Origin: Fennellomyces sp. T-0311
Taxonomy: Eukaryota > Mucoromycota > Mucoromycetes > Mucorales > Lichtheimiaceae
Assembly (NCBI GenBank): GCA_025266875.1
Contig: JALLLT010000005.1
Coordinates: 248,001 to 312,000, forward strand
Direction of reading: 5' to 3'
Length of the DNA stretch: 64,000 bases
In this document: positions 30,772-42,024 of the stretch, piece by piece
Position numbering within the stretch: the stretch's first letter is position 1
Layout of the letters: each line of letters begins with the position of its first letter
Translations under genes and position numbers: made by a program
The notes under the pieces: model-generated
What the model saw: the letters and a program-made list of their open reading frames with translations, nothing else
Told to the model about the DNA's origin: nothing
The model's database searches: none

Positions 30772-32544
30772 TCATTTCTCCAGGATTGCATCAGGACCTT
30801 GCCATAGATTGATGAGAACAGCCAGGAATAGAATAAACGAGAACCGGTACCACCCCCAAATCTTTTGGATGACCAGGACCAAAATGCCTTGCTGTTGATA
30901 TTGCTGATTGTACAGTCTCCTTTTGCGAGGATGATAAGCGGCTGCCATGAACGCCCGTCCGCGACCACCTGTGGCACCCGAGAACGACAGTTGTGCATAA
31001 AGAGATTCACCGCCAGCATAGCAACGTTTTTCCGATGGCGGTCGGAACGAGGATGAATAGGCTGTAGACGGTGTATCAAATGCAGGACTGCCAGCATCTG
31101 TGCTTGCACTTTTGCTGCTTGCTGACGAATAATGTTTGTTGCTTGGCATCCGACTCATTAATGGGTGGACTGCATCGAGCTCTTTGGACCATACATCTTG
31201 AACGTCGTTTGGCAGCAGGGATACATATTCCTCATTGCCATCTGCATCATCGTTGTTTATCGATGGAAGCTGCTGTGTGACTCTTCGATTGATCACGCTG
31301 CTGATTGTCGGTGACGGCACAGGTGATAGTGCGTTTCCGTGTTCTTTAGTCCATGCCCTTTCGAGCTCGCTGAGTAGATCTGTTTGGGTACTCATTGATG
31401 GCTGTAGTACGGGGGGCCGGAGCTTTTCCACTTGATCATTTTCCAGAAGCACTTTTTCGTCATCATTGCAAGATAGATTATTGTCACGGTATCGTTGCAA
31501 CTGTGACCTGTATTCTTCAACATTTCCGGTGAGCCGAGCAATCTCGTCGACTTGATATTGGCAAGCGTGTTGTTTCTCCTTGCATTGATTGTCAATCGTT
31601 TCATAATCTGCAATACGTTGTTGCCACTGGTGCAGACTGTGCGTAACTTGATCCAGTTTGTTCTGAGCTGCTGCTTTGGCTGCTTGCAGTCGTAGATTAT
31701 CTGCTTCAAGCTCATTCATTTGTTCTTTCAATTGAGCATCTACCAAATCGGATATGGGTGTATCTGCTCGTTGACGATAGGATTCTTGTTGCCGTTGCTG
31801 ATCTATACGTTCGATAGTACGTTCTGCATTTTCTAATTCTCGTTGCAGTCGTTCCATCTCGTCTTGAAGCTTATGAATTTGGTCGTTGCCGCTTGCTCTG
31901 GCAACTTCCAGATCAGCCAGGGTTGAGTCAAGCGATGATTGTATTGCATCATTTTTTTCGTTGAGCATTCTGACAATCGCTTCGTGAGCTTGTTGGGTCG
32001 AAATCAAACGCATGGTGCTGCCGTCGTCACTTGTCGGGGAGTCGACACGCTGAAGCCATCGAGAGGCGGTTTCATGTGTGTCCCTAGATCTGGTCAAAAT
32101 TGAAGTGGATGGTCGAATGATGAGTTCTGGACTGGCACGTCGTTGCTGACGCACAGTCTCATATCTCGCCTTCAGTTCCAGGTTGTTTTCCAGGAGGGAC
32201 CGGCCCAGTTCTGCGGCAAGTTTGATATCTGTTTCCATGTAACACAGATTGGTTAAAACGGATTGAGGATTACTAGTATGTGTTTTACCTTTTTCTTTGG
32301 CACGAAGTTCAATGTGCGCCTTTTTGTACAGCAATTTGAGCTCTTCCGGTGACAAGGTGTCTAATCCGGGGACTAGGCTGCTGCCGCTGCTGCTGCTGGA
32401 GCTGACGCTACTCCTGCTGCAGCTGTTGGATGGGGATAAGGGTATATCTTCTGGCTTCTTGACCGCAACGGCCTTGGCTTTTTGTTTAGAAGAAAGTATT
32501 TGCCCACTGTTTGATGGTGTAGGAAGCTCAGCTGGGAGATGCAT
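30772..32544 (-). CDS. Tail-anchored coiled-coil protein with CC1-box-like motif
   Basis: The start at 32544 (MHLPAELPTPSNSGQI) was chosen over an upstream in-frame ATG at 32694, whose extra residues look like untranslated sequence. A 60-nt intron at 32229-32288 with GT-AG ends and a TACTAGT branch-like site contains no stop. Removing it gives 570 residues and the join EKDIKLAAELGRSLLENNLE at about residue 90. The AAxxG box at the start of a long coiled coil matches the CC1 box of BICD, BICDR, Spindly and TRAK/HAP1 dynein adaptors. Coiled coil follows to about residue 330. LLSELERAW at about residue 370 resembles the Spindly motif. The C-terminus has one hydrophobic segment (FSFILFLAVLINLW) followed by 8 residues, a tail anchor. 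A role tethering an organelle to dynein is inferred. Confidence 0.72.
   Translation of the reverse strand: MHLPAELPTPSNSGQILSSKQKAKAVAVKKPEDIPLSPSNSCSRSSVSSSSSSGSSLVPGLDTLSPEELKLLYKKAHIELRAKEKGKTHTSNPQSVLTNLCYMETDIKLAAELGRSLLENNLELKARYETVRQQRRASPELIIRPSTSILTRSRDTHETASRWLQRVDSPTSDDGSTMRLISTQQAHEAIVRMLNEKNDAIQSSLDSTLADLEVARASGNDQIHKLQDEMERLQRELENAERTIERIDQQRQQESYRQRADTPISDLVDAQLKEQMNELEADNLRLQAAKAAAQNKLDQVTHSLHQWQQRIADYETIDNQCKEKQHACQYQVDEIARLTGNVEEYRSQLQRYRDNNLSCNDDEKVLLENDQVEKLRPPVLQPSMSTQTDLLSELERAWTKEHGNALSPVPSPTISSVINRRVTQQLPSINNDDADGNEEYVSLLPNDVQDVWSKELDAVHPLMSRMPSNKHYSSASSKSASTDAGSPAFDTPSTAYSSSFRPPSEKRCYAGGESLYAQLSFSGATGGRGRAFMAAAYHPRKRRLYNQQYQQQGILVLVIQKIWGWYRFSFILFLAVLINLWQGPDAILEK
32229..32288 (-). 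other. Frame-preserving 60-nt intron in the coiled-coil gene
   Basis: It begins GTAAAACA and ends GGAAACAG on the minus strand, has TACTAGTAAT inside, and is exactly 20 codons long with no in-frame stop. It lies immediately before the CC1-box codons. Retention would insert 20 residues at that point. Confidence 0.65.
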
Positions 32545-33201
32545 TGAGAAAGAGATATGGGAGAAAGAAAAAGGAATAAAGCAGCAAAAGGCTTGCAAAA
32601 ATATTTGTATCAGAAAAAAAAGGTCCACTCCGCCGTCATCAGGTTTAAAACCATGATTGATGTGTGTAGTCCATATGATGATTCCAGGTTGCACAGCCCT
32701 GCTGTACCTCTGGCTGCTATGCAGCAGCTTTGGTTTAATTGATTTTTTTGTTGGTTTGCAGACTCACCTGACAACAATATAATTTTCATCAATGTCTGTG
32801 TCGTTTTACCCATAAGCGGGAATTGAGCAAGTATAGACCGATATCGTGATTGTCTTGTTTATCTGTCGCTTTTCGCGTAGTTGACTTTGACACGCAAGCT
32901 CGCGCGTTTACTCAGCTTACGTTAGGCATCGTCCCTTCTCTTTAGGTAACAAACTCGTCGTCATGGCGCATGGGATGCATTAAAAGTCAGAAAAACTTTT
33001 TTTAAGAGCTGTCTAAACTGGGGCCACAAGAAAAGAGAGGGAGAGGAAATGTGGCGAATCTGTTGGTCACACGGTATACATGCATATAAAAGCAAGCGCG
33101 GGCTTTCCGTCAAATAACAGCAACTTTTTTTTATCCTTTCGTTCGTGCGCTTAAAGCATATCCCTTTTCTTTACACTTGTTTTTTTTTAAGATTATTGTC
33201 G
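32545..33201. other. Upstream region of the coiled-coil gene
   Basis: No gene supported. The sequence has A/T tracts and C/T-rich stretches consistent with untranslated leader and promoter of the gene to the left. CATATAAAAGC at about 33080 is TATA-like but faces the plus strand. Confidence 0.35.
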
Positions 33202-33800
33202 TTAACCACAAACATCAATATAATCAACAATAACAACTCTGCAAGACGAATTTTGTACTGCCTCGTGTAACGCGCTACATGCAGTGGCAATCACGCGGAT
33301 CTTCTGAAACGTAGATCGCTCGATTTGGATAACCATGTCTAAATCTTCCAGATGGTTGAACATTCTTCGATGATTTATACTTAGCAGCCCGCTGGGCTCT
33401 TTAGTATATACACGAATGGGGAACCACGTTGTGCTGATCATTTGGTCCATCACATATTTGGGATCACTAAACAAAAGGCTTGAGCAGCTGCTTTACAAAA
33501 AACATTCCACCATTTTAGTCAAGGAAAAAAAAGATGGACTATTGTTCTTTAAAAAGTTGGTAAGCTGTTGATTATCACCTGTTTCCCGCAAGTTATACAT
33601 GCTGATTCTCACGAATACTTACCCTATCACACGTCAATCAAAGAAGACACGTTTGGAAAATCTGTCAGTAGAAAAATACATATCTGCTTTCTGCACGTCT
33701 TTTTGTAAGTCATCACATAATAATTATTACTACTTTCTTACCTGACGAAGCGCAGTAAAGAATATCGTTACGTAGAACTTCTTCGATTAAGCCCCAGAAA
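33202..33800 (-). pseudogene. Unidentified coding fragments, possibly a remnant gene
   Basis: Three minus-strand segments look coding: GLIEEVLRNDILYCASS ending at a GTAAGA donor near 33742, DDLQKDVQKADMYFSTDRF, and DPKYVMDQMISTTWFPIRV continuing to SCRVVIVDYIDVCG with a stop at 33202. Splicing between the second and third segments could not be made to keep a frame. No start codon region was found upstream. The family is not recognised. Confidence 0.3.
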
Positions 33801-34036
33801 AAAAAGATTTAAGGTTTTTTACATAAACGGACAATAGATTCCCAGCAACGTATTGCAAAAAAAAATAAAGTTGCTTCTGTAACCATGCACAGCTTTTTTA
33901 TTTTGGAGTGGCACAAATTTCAAGATCCAATGTGTTGTCTATTGTGTGCACGTTGTCACCAGAATCCTAAAAGCCTCATTTAAGGCAGGTCAATCATATC
34001 TGTATTGATTGTTCTTCCAAGACTCGTCAATGTATC

Positions 34037-34859
34037 TTGTATCAGTCCTTCTCACATACTACTGTTTTGCTTGATACCATGTACGTGGGACCCCTTCAGT
34101 TTCTAGATTTCTCAAAGGAGACACCTCTTCGTTTGCGGTTTCCATACGGAGAGCTGTCACACCAAAACGACGTGTTCCAAGGTAGTGTTTTTCCCCTCGA
34201 TTATATTTTTTGTCGTATGTTCTTCTTTATATTATTACTTTGTGCACTAATGAATAATTCTGTTGACATATAAAAAATTATCCCAATTGACAATGGCTTA
34301 GTAATGGCATTCTCTTATTCACACTTTCGTATGTTTGCAGAATATCAATTGCGCCGCTGCTGTGTATTGTAGCTGAACAATGAAATTGACTGCAGTTTCC
34401 TCTTTAGTTGTTCTTTTTCGAAATCCAAAATGCTTCTTAACGTGGGCTCGTTCTCATATATAAAGGATGACATGAAAATATGCACCATATCCTGCTTCTT
34501 TTTTTTACGTACATGAAAACTACACGAAATTGGGAAGTAGTAATAATTGCCATCATCAATGACATTATAGTGTCGAGTAAAAAGTTTCATGGCCCAGTTA
34601 ATGGACCGGGGTCGTTTGCCATATCAAGTGAAAAGAGAATCACTGAATACCAAGAAAAGCTTCGCTTTTGTACTGGAATTCCCACCCGGAGCATTGTATC
34701 TTGACTGGGAGAAGGGATCACGAGGTTCCTCGGGCCATCGTTTTCAAAAATAGAATCTAAGTGATGATTATAATCGCTATATCGGCCTTCTATAAGCCTG
34801 AGTGATAACAAATGGCTTGATGTATACGTAATATTAACAAAATTACTTGGATAAAGCAC
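34037..34859. other. Weak coding-like segments on both strands, unresolved
   Basis: On the plus strand, MYVGPLQFLDFSKETPLRL to a GTAGTG donor-like site near 34183 looks coding for about 40 codons. On the minus strand, two overlapping frames (34859-34587 and 34590-34345) have SFIYENEPTLRSILDFEKEQ and NLVIPSPSQDTMLRVGIPVQ. Neither set yields a complete gene. These may be scraps of decayed genes. Confidence 0.2.
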
Positions 34860-36564
34860 TTTACGGATTGCTGCAGGTCCTTGTATGCATCTTTATTAGA
34901 TAGTTATGGGATTTAACCAGCCGATACGCACAGCTCTTGAATATGCTCATTTAAATCACATATCCTATCGCTGTTTGGCGTACAGAACTCGAAACATTAA
35001 CGTCCTGGTTCGATCATGAGATAAGAGCCACAGCATATGAGTATCTCATGAGCTGAATCCGTGATTTGATCATATATATGCTACAGACAGTTGAGGGGAG
35101 CGAATGAATTCAGCTATTAGGGATAGCAACCTTGTGCGAAAGCGCACGTCGTCGATCTCGGATGACACTCCAATGTGACCTTGCGTTAAAAGACATTCCC
35201 ACGACATTATGATGATAATATTTCGTAGCCGTTAGCTACATACCGATAGGTACATATCAAATTGCAAAGGTGTCTATTGACAGGGTGAGCGTGATCATAT
35301 TTGAAATGCATGCAAGTTGCAATGTTATTCTCGGAGAAGTCCGAGTATACGCAGCTGCAGTAAAAGCACCCGCATCCAACTAATATCATTTTTTTGACTC
35401 AGCAACATGAGAATTTCAAGTTTGAAAAGATTGACCCGAAGGTATAAGAAAATCTTGGCAGTGTTGCTGGTACGGTACGGGCTGTGCAAAACGGTTCACT
35501 TTACCAAATAAGTGAGGTTACTCCGACAACAAGCACCGAAGTCGTTACTCGTATCGAGGCAGCTTCCGACCTTTGCATATATGAGTATTTTGTGGGTGTT
35601 TAAGATATACTTTCATTCCCGATCAACAGCAAATAGGGCCGTTGTGGAGAAGAAGTTACTATGATCGTTGAAGCTGTCATCCGTGGTGTCACCATGGCGA
35701 CCTTTTTATCTTGACCGTCTGCTCTCAAGCACATGTTAGAGATGGCTCGGGGATCTCAGCATGCGTGTGTTTTTTCGGAAAAGAAACAGTACGCACAAAA
35801 ATCAATCCTTGTCCGCATCCAAAACCTGCTGAAACGACCTTTGTATTTGCTTATGTAACAGCGTTAAAATTATTAATATCTGTTATATTAATGCTATACA
35901 AACAAAGGCGGCATATGTACTTTAATACCTGTGGATTTACATATGTCAAAAAGGACAAGCTCCGGAGAAAAAGTGGACAGCGTTCTGTGATGTTACAATC
36001 ACGAGTAAGCGCGCTGTCGTACCAGAGAAAATGACACAAGGGTAACAATGACGTTTATGGTTACTCACTACATCTGTTTCATACCACAGTTCGCCACTGA
36101 TTGATCCCGGCGACGGAGATGAGCATAGGATACTTTACACAAATCCAGACATATGCTTCTTGTAACCTAGACATGACATAGGGTTATACTTGAAACGCGA
36201 ACGCCGGAACTGGAGTGTCGCGCTTTTGAACATCTTTATGTTTCATTTCGTAATGCTATTTTCCATTAGGGCCGCAACCTTTTTGTGAATGGATGCATAT
36301 GTCATAGTGTATGATGTCAACAGTCAGTCTCATGTAAACCCAAATATCACCTCATTGTTCTGCAAAAGCATCTTCTCTCGCTTAGGAACGAACACGGCTT
36401 TATTAAAAAAAAAAGCGTGAGGTGATGTTGAAGGTTACACAGGCACTGCCAGAGGAGACGTGCAATGTGGACCCTATCAAACGGACGCGCCTTCCAAAAA
36501 TGACAAGTCGGAAACAAATTTTCTGTGTATCCACTCGGCGTACTGTTGATCGCAGAAACGAGAA
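34860..36564. other. Gene-poor region before the SET gene
   Basis: About 1.7 kb without a frame that shows family similarity, a splice-consistent series of exons or a repeat array. Only short AT-rich frames occur. Confidence 0.45.
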
Positions 36565-38636
36565 ATGTCAGTTGAAGTGAATCAGTACATTCAATGGCTG
36601 AAAGACAATGGTGCAGTCTATGAAAAGTTGGATTTCAGACCAGGTAGATCGATCTTTCCACCCATTTTCATGATCGCGTCTGATCAACTTTATAGATTCG
36701 GACGGCGTTGGTAGTGTCTATGCAACCGCTACAGTACACGAAGGCGAGCGCTTAGCAACGCTTCCTTTTCGGCTGGCTATCACGGAAAAAGTTGCGCGTG
36801 AAACACTTCCCGACTTGAATGACCATTCGTCTCGCAATGTCATGGCGTACTATCTTGCTCAACAAAAGAACGTTGGCGACAAATCATTTTTCGCGCCTTA
36901 CTTGAATGTGTTGCCGGAGAAAATCATTACTGGACTTCTCTTTGATGACAACGACCTGCGGTATCTCGAAAACACGAGTTTGTATGTCACAATTGGTGAA
37001 AGAAGAAAGAAAGTATCCGAGGATTTCCAGCGGTTGTCGGCACAAGTGCCCAATGGCAACGTGACATGGTTCGTTATCTCGGCTTATTCTTGGACTCGGC
37101 CGTCGCTAAGCCTTTTTTTTGATATTCAGGGATCAGTTTCTGTGGGGTTATTCCGTTTTATCGTCTAGATCGTTCCCATATTCGCTGATCGATCCACAAT
37201 ATGATGGTCCATCCGAAGTCTTGTTTCCTCTACTGGATGCGTTGAATCACAAACCAAACACCAAAATTACGTGGATGCGCGATGGTGATGTGGAGACTGG
37301 TTCACTTTCATTTGTTATCGGTCAAGAAGTTCCAGCAGGTGAACAATTATTTAATAATTATGGTCCAAAGGTCAGTACAACGAATGTTCCACTGAGAAAA
37401 GAAGTTCAGCTAATGAGTTATTATATAGTCAAACGAAGAATGTATGAAAGTTGCGGACCAGTATATCCCCTTTTCTAAGCAAACCCATTCTTGTATGATT
37501 TAGTGTTACTCGGATACGGCTTTTGCTTTGAGGTTTGATTTATCATTGTGACAATTAATAGCGACTAATCCTATTGTAGAACAATGAATACGATCACGTT
37601 GCACTAAAGCCAAATATTTCGATGGACCCCAATGCTCAAGCGAAACTCCATATCATCCAACAGGCGAATGTGGTATCTTCTTCCGAAGAAGATCCTCTTC
37701 TCAACTATGTTCACAGAAACAATATTCCTACATCATTCTACAGGCTGATGCGTGTGATGGTGATGAACGAACTGGAAATTACCAGCTATTTGAACTGCAC
37801 CGATGGGAGATTTTTGGATTTTGTTGGTTTCCGTAATGAATTGGCGATGCTCAACACGATCAATGCGCTTCTCCAAACAAGGCTGATGGCGATCCGAAAT
37901 GTTATACTTGACTGTACAAATCTAAATCCGCATCAAAGGTATGCTTTGATGTATCGACAAGGTAATAAAAAACCATGTGGTGGAGGTATCAGCAAGATAT
38001 TTCTTTATTTAATTATCACAATCTAGGGCAAGAGCAAGTATTAACTTGTGTTCTTACAAAAATCGAACAAGAAAAGCAAGTAATCTTAAGTCGCATGGCG
38101 GCGATTAAAGAACCAGCTCCAGTGGCGCCTTTCTACAGCATTAACAATCCAGAATATTTTGCATCTGTTGCTGGACTTGGATCTGGCGGTCTCATTACGC
38201 TTGATTCGGTTACCATTACCCTTAATCAGCTTTTTCAGCGGAATCCACGGTTTAGAAAGGCCATCGACCAGTTATTTGAGGATATTGAAGAAGAGCAAGA
38301 CGTGGTGATGATGCTTGCACTGATACAAGAAAGGTCGAATGGCGAAAAGAGCAAGTGGCATGTATTTTTCGATCGGACAAAGTATGTTACTGCTGTCGAG
38401 TAAGTCTTATCCAGCCTCAGTACTAACAAGTTACCATTTGTAGACGTGTTGGTCCACAACCAGATGAAGCCATCGAAGAGCTGCAAGGACTGTACGATTC
38501 TCTTTTTCCTGACTTTACCGAGGCATTCCCAGATATATTTGACCCGAATGTTTATACTTTCGATGCTTTGGTATGGGCCGAACAAATACTCAATAACTAC
38601 TCATTGAGTAATCCTATGGTGGTCGTACCGCTTTAA
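36565..38636 (+). CDS. SET-domain lysine methyltransferase-like protein (Rubisco-LSMT/RKM type)
   Basis: Exon 1 (36565-36643, MSVEVNQYIQWLKDNG) joins DSDGVGSVYATATVHEGE at the GT-AG intron. The N-SET part continues LATLPFRLAITEKVARETL. Next come FLWGYSVLSSRSFPY, the SET core VLFPLLDALNHKPNTKITW and GEQLFNNYGPK, which hold the SAM and lysine-site residues (DxxNH, NNYG). An intron near 37510-37580 leads to NEYDHVALKPN and a helical Rubisco-LSMT substrate-binding-like region. The C-terminal part (ITLNQLFQRNPRFRKAIDQL, VVMMLALIQERSNGEKSKW, WAEQILNNYSLSNPMVVVPL) resembles a second N-terminal half of such a protein, without a second catalytic core. Fungal relatives methylate ribosomal proteins or elongation factors. 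A decayed copy lies at 42.0-43.0 kb. Confidence 0.85.
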
Positions 38637-38723
38637 AACGGCTACACTTTCGCTTGTAGCCTTATGAGCATTTAGTATACTACTACATCGCATTTTGCTA
38701 CTGCTTTATCTATATATTAAAAT

Positions 38724-38752
38724 CTTAGGGTTTCGGGCTAGGGTTTAGGGTC
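38724..38752 (+). repeat. Interstitial telomere-like sequence
   Basis: CTTAGGG, TTTCGGG, CTAGGG and TTTAGGG occur in a row just after the SET gene. More GGGTTTAGGG-type units lie at 39190-39233 and 39508-39530. These are variants of TTAGGG/TTTAGGG telomere units within a chromosome arm. Confidence 0.6.
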
Positions 38753-39187
38753 CGCGTAACTTTCTTCAGTAACTCACTAAAAAGGAAAAAATTCCGTTTA
38801 CAATACATATATACATCCGGATAATGTTTACGATGTTGTTGTCAGTTTTTGTTCCTGAGACACTTGACAACGTTGGTTTCTATTTGCCTGATCCACCATT
38901 CGCACATAGATTGCTATATGTAGCAATGTTACAAGTATGAACACCATCTGCTATATGCATTATGGTTGATCCAGAGAATTCCCAAATAGAAAATCGACCT
39001 GGCCATTACATGCGAAACGTTGTCTTTTGTAAAAGTCATTTTTTAATTTACTTCTTCATTCTCTTTCTGGACTGCCGATTTACTATATATCTTGACTTTC
39101 TTTTTTCACTTTCATATATTCTAATACGCACTTTATTATTTCCTTTTTTTTGTTTATACTCCTCTTTTTACTGGATATTTATCTCAT

Positions 39188-39480
39188 AAGGTTTAGGGTG
39201 ACTATAGCATTTAGGGTGTCATAGGGTTTAGGGTGAGCGAGTGGGATGGGTGGATGGGTGTGGTGTGGATAGGTGTGGTGTGGATAGGTGTGGTGTGGAT
39301 AGGTGTGGTGTGGATAGGTGTGGTATGGATAGGTGTGGTGTAAATGGGTGTGGTATAGATGCGTGTGGTGTGGATGGGTGTGGTGTGGATGGGTGTGGTG
39401 TGGTGTGGTGTGGTGGTGCGTGTGGTGATGGGTGGGCATGGTGGGTGGGCGTGGCAGGTGGGCGTGGCGGGTGGGTAATA
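39188..39480 (+). repeat. G-rich minisatellite next to telomere-like units
   Basis: After two GTTTAGGGTG units comes an array of about 16 copies of a 15-bp unit (GATAGGTGTGGTGTG and variants) from about 39240 to 39410. It grades into GGGTGGGCGTGGC-type repeats to 39475. G runs of three or more are on the plus strand, so G-quadruplex formation is possible. Long frames on both strands here are only translations of the repeat. Confidence 0.9.
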
Positions 39481-39821
39481 GAATTAAGCACGAGCATTGC
39501 GAGTGCAAGGTTTCGGGTTTAGAGTTGGGTTTTTGCTAGTTTTTGGATTAAAATCACATTAATATCATCATTTGTCATTCCCAATAATGGTGTTGTGCGA
39601 ATATAGGTCAAATATTTGAGAAAAAGATTAGTCATTTCTGATAAGCAAGAAATGGTTAGAAATATAATGATGCGCATCGAATTTGCAACATGTACGTCAA
39701 TAAATTTAAAAAGCTCACGGTTGAGTGCTAGATGGGGTTCATGCTGCTTTGTTGTCGAAGTGACTGCACGCAATTATAGAGTTGTATGCTTTGTGTGTAA
39801 TGCTCCATGAGGTCCAATCCG

Positions 39822-40565
39822 TCAGTAAAACACTCTTGTGCGCTTTCTTATTTCAGAGTTATGGGCATTTTCTTCCAGCAATGATATTGCCTGGTTGAAT
39901 TGGGATATAACTTTGTCGCAAATTGCGCTGATGGCGCCTTGTTGCGCATCTTCCAATGCTGGTTTATCTTCAAATATGCATTTGGCAATTACATATAATA
40001 CTTTAATCATCAGGTCATCCTTTGTCGCCATATCAATGACACACGTCTTCTGGTCGACAAGAAAGTGGCCGAGCGTTACCAAAGGGTAGAGCGGTCACTG
40101 AGACAAATGCGCAGAAATTGCTGCGGCACTAAGCAAACACCCCTCTCCTGTATCCATCCGTGACAATGAACTCGTTTTGAAAATGGTATCTCTTCACAAT
40201 CGTACGTGAGATCTCTAAACTCTGGGGTCATACTGTGAGTACAAAAGGTTACGACAACGGGCAACATCGGCTGGTGTTTTCTGATCATAAGCGAGTACTC
40301 GTTGAGGTGCCGGGAAAATGCACCATTGGTCGTATACTGGACTTGGATAGTATACATACATGGTAATGTTTTGCCTTGGAATGCTTGGCTGCATAGTAAA
40401 AGACATAAGATTACGTGTAGTTCGTCCATTCCGTGGGTTTTCCCCATGTTGTCCTACACAAGGAGCAATCAATATGAAACTGGACGAAATACGCCCCACT
40501 TTTAAAAGGACTTGGTTACCTTTTGATAGATCTTGCAAAACCTGACATGTGCTATCTTTTTCCAC
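39822..40565 (-). pseudogene. Unidentified locus with broken frames
   Basis: Minus-strand frames from 40565 to 39822 share a sense: ISSSFILIAPCVGQHGENP, YTIQVQYTTNGAFSRHLNEY, LPVVVTFCTHSMTPEFRDL, VTLGHFLVDQKTCVIDMATK and LMIKVLYVIAKCIFEDKPAL to a stop near 39822. The last parts resemble an accessory protein family of Mucorales in which a helical segment follows a nuclease-like beta-rich core, but I cannot name it with certainty. The reading frame changes at about 40215-40330 and 40080, so the locus is broken or its introns were missed. Confidence 0.35.
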
Positions 40566-42024
40566 CTAAAACCTCTATGTGAAAAAAGTTATCGTCGCTG
40601 TAATTGTCAATTATCATGTCGTCGATATTTTATTATCTTGATGCTGGCTATGCGGTTCAACTGCGTGCACCTGAATGCTGTTATATTGGACTGGCACGTT
40701 CTATATGCATGAACTATTTAAAGGAGCAGGTATGAGATGCTTTTACATATAGCAGATCAAGTACAATGGGACACCGATATATGGAACATGGCTAGCGCTG
40801 GAAAGTAGGATCATAATAAGTTGTGTGAGTGATTATACTGCACGTCGTCATTTTGCAACAACCATATATATCGACGCCAATTGATCCACACATTCGCTAC
40901 TTCGCCCAGGTATTTAAGCTCCATTTTGTATTGGTCGATCAAGGTATCTGACGCCGGCTTCCAATTTTATTTGCAAAGGAACGCTGACGTTTGGTCAGTT
41001 TCCGATTGATTAATAAAGTCGTATACGTGTTGCATAAAGGTCAAAGTTAACGTGATATGAAAAGGTTACGTACCGTTCTCCTTGGACCTGAAACACTGTT
41101 TACATACGTACCTCATATGTTTTCATCTAGATCTGGTTATAAGACCCCTCTGCCTTTTGTAATATTCGCTTTCGGTAGCCTTGTTCAGTGGCTGTTCCAA
41201 CTGGTAATGGAGTTCTTTCCTTATTGCTTTCATCGTACTCATTTTGACCCATTATGGGTTCCTATATCTCAGGATAATACGGCCTGATGGCTTGTCTGCT
41301 AATAGCTAGTAGTGTTCGATTATCTGGAATGGAGCCATACAGACATGTAAAAAAATACCTATGGCCTACATACCTCGCTGACAATGTCTATTTTTACTGG
41401 AATACCGGTGATAGTTGTCGTTAATATTGAGAAAGCAAAGCCGAACGTTGAGTAAAGAAAAGGGTGATAGTAAATTGACATACATCAAAATTTTCTTAAA
41501 CTATCACGATCAAAGTAGAAAATATGACTTTAAATAGTCATACGGTGAATTTCGGCGGTGCCTATACATATATGATTTTTAGCAGCATGCATGATGGATA
41601 ACTTGTTACATATGAAATGCTCCTTCTCGTCCCCGCCTCCAAAAAAAACCTAGGCGGATTATATTTACCGATTACTGGACAAGATACAGAAGCTTCGCCT
41701 TTTGCAACATGCCTGGTCACACGAACGAGTTGACGGAGTGTTATCTGGGACCTTGAACTTTGTCCGCTTTACGAATGCGCCAACCGGGCTATCATAAGTT
41801 TGGTGGGCCCACATAGATAAGAAATTCTGGGCAATGGACATGTCGTTAGTAACCATAGTTCTGAAATCAGTGTATAAATCAAGTGTTACATTGAGGAAAA
41901 GAGAATTAGATTAATCAATATTTTAAATCTGTATGCAGTCAGGTGAAGAATATATCGAATTATGAGCTTATGGTGCTACTTTTCTGAGTAAACGAAACTA
42001 ATCTTATATGTTTCATTCGTCCTA
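40566..42024. other. Gene-poor AT-rich region
   Basis: No supported gene. A 50-codon minus-strand frame at about 41838-41680 (SIAQNFLSMWAHQTYDSPVG) has fair codon use but no partner exons. Otherwise only short frames are present. Confidence 0.35.

Noticed and set aside
34980..35030. tRNA-like GGTTCGATC box B-like text
   Set aside because: No matching box A at the right distance and no cloverleaf could be drawn by eye.
39179..39522. Pentapeptide-like frames (Cys-Gly-Val-Asp-Arg and His-Pro-Ser-Thr repeats)
   Set aside because: Produced by reading through the 15-bp minisatellite; no start context or flanking coding sequence.
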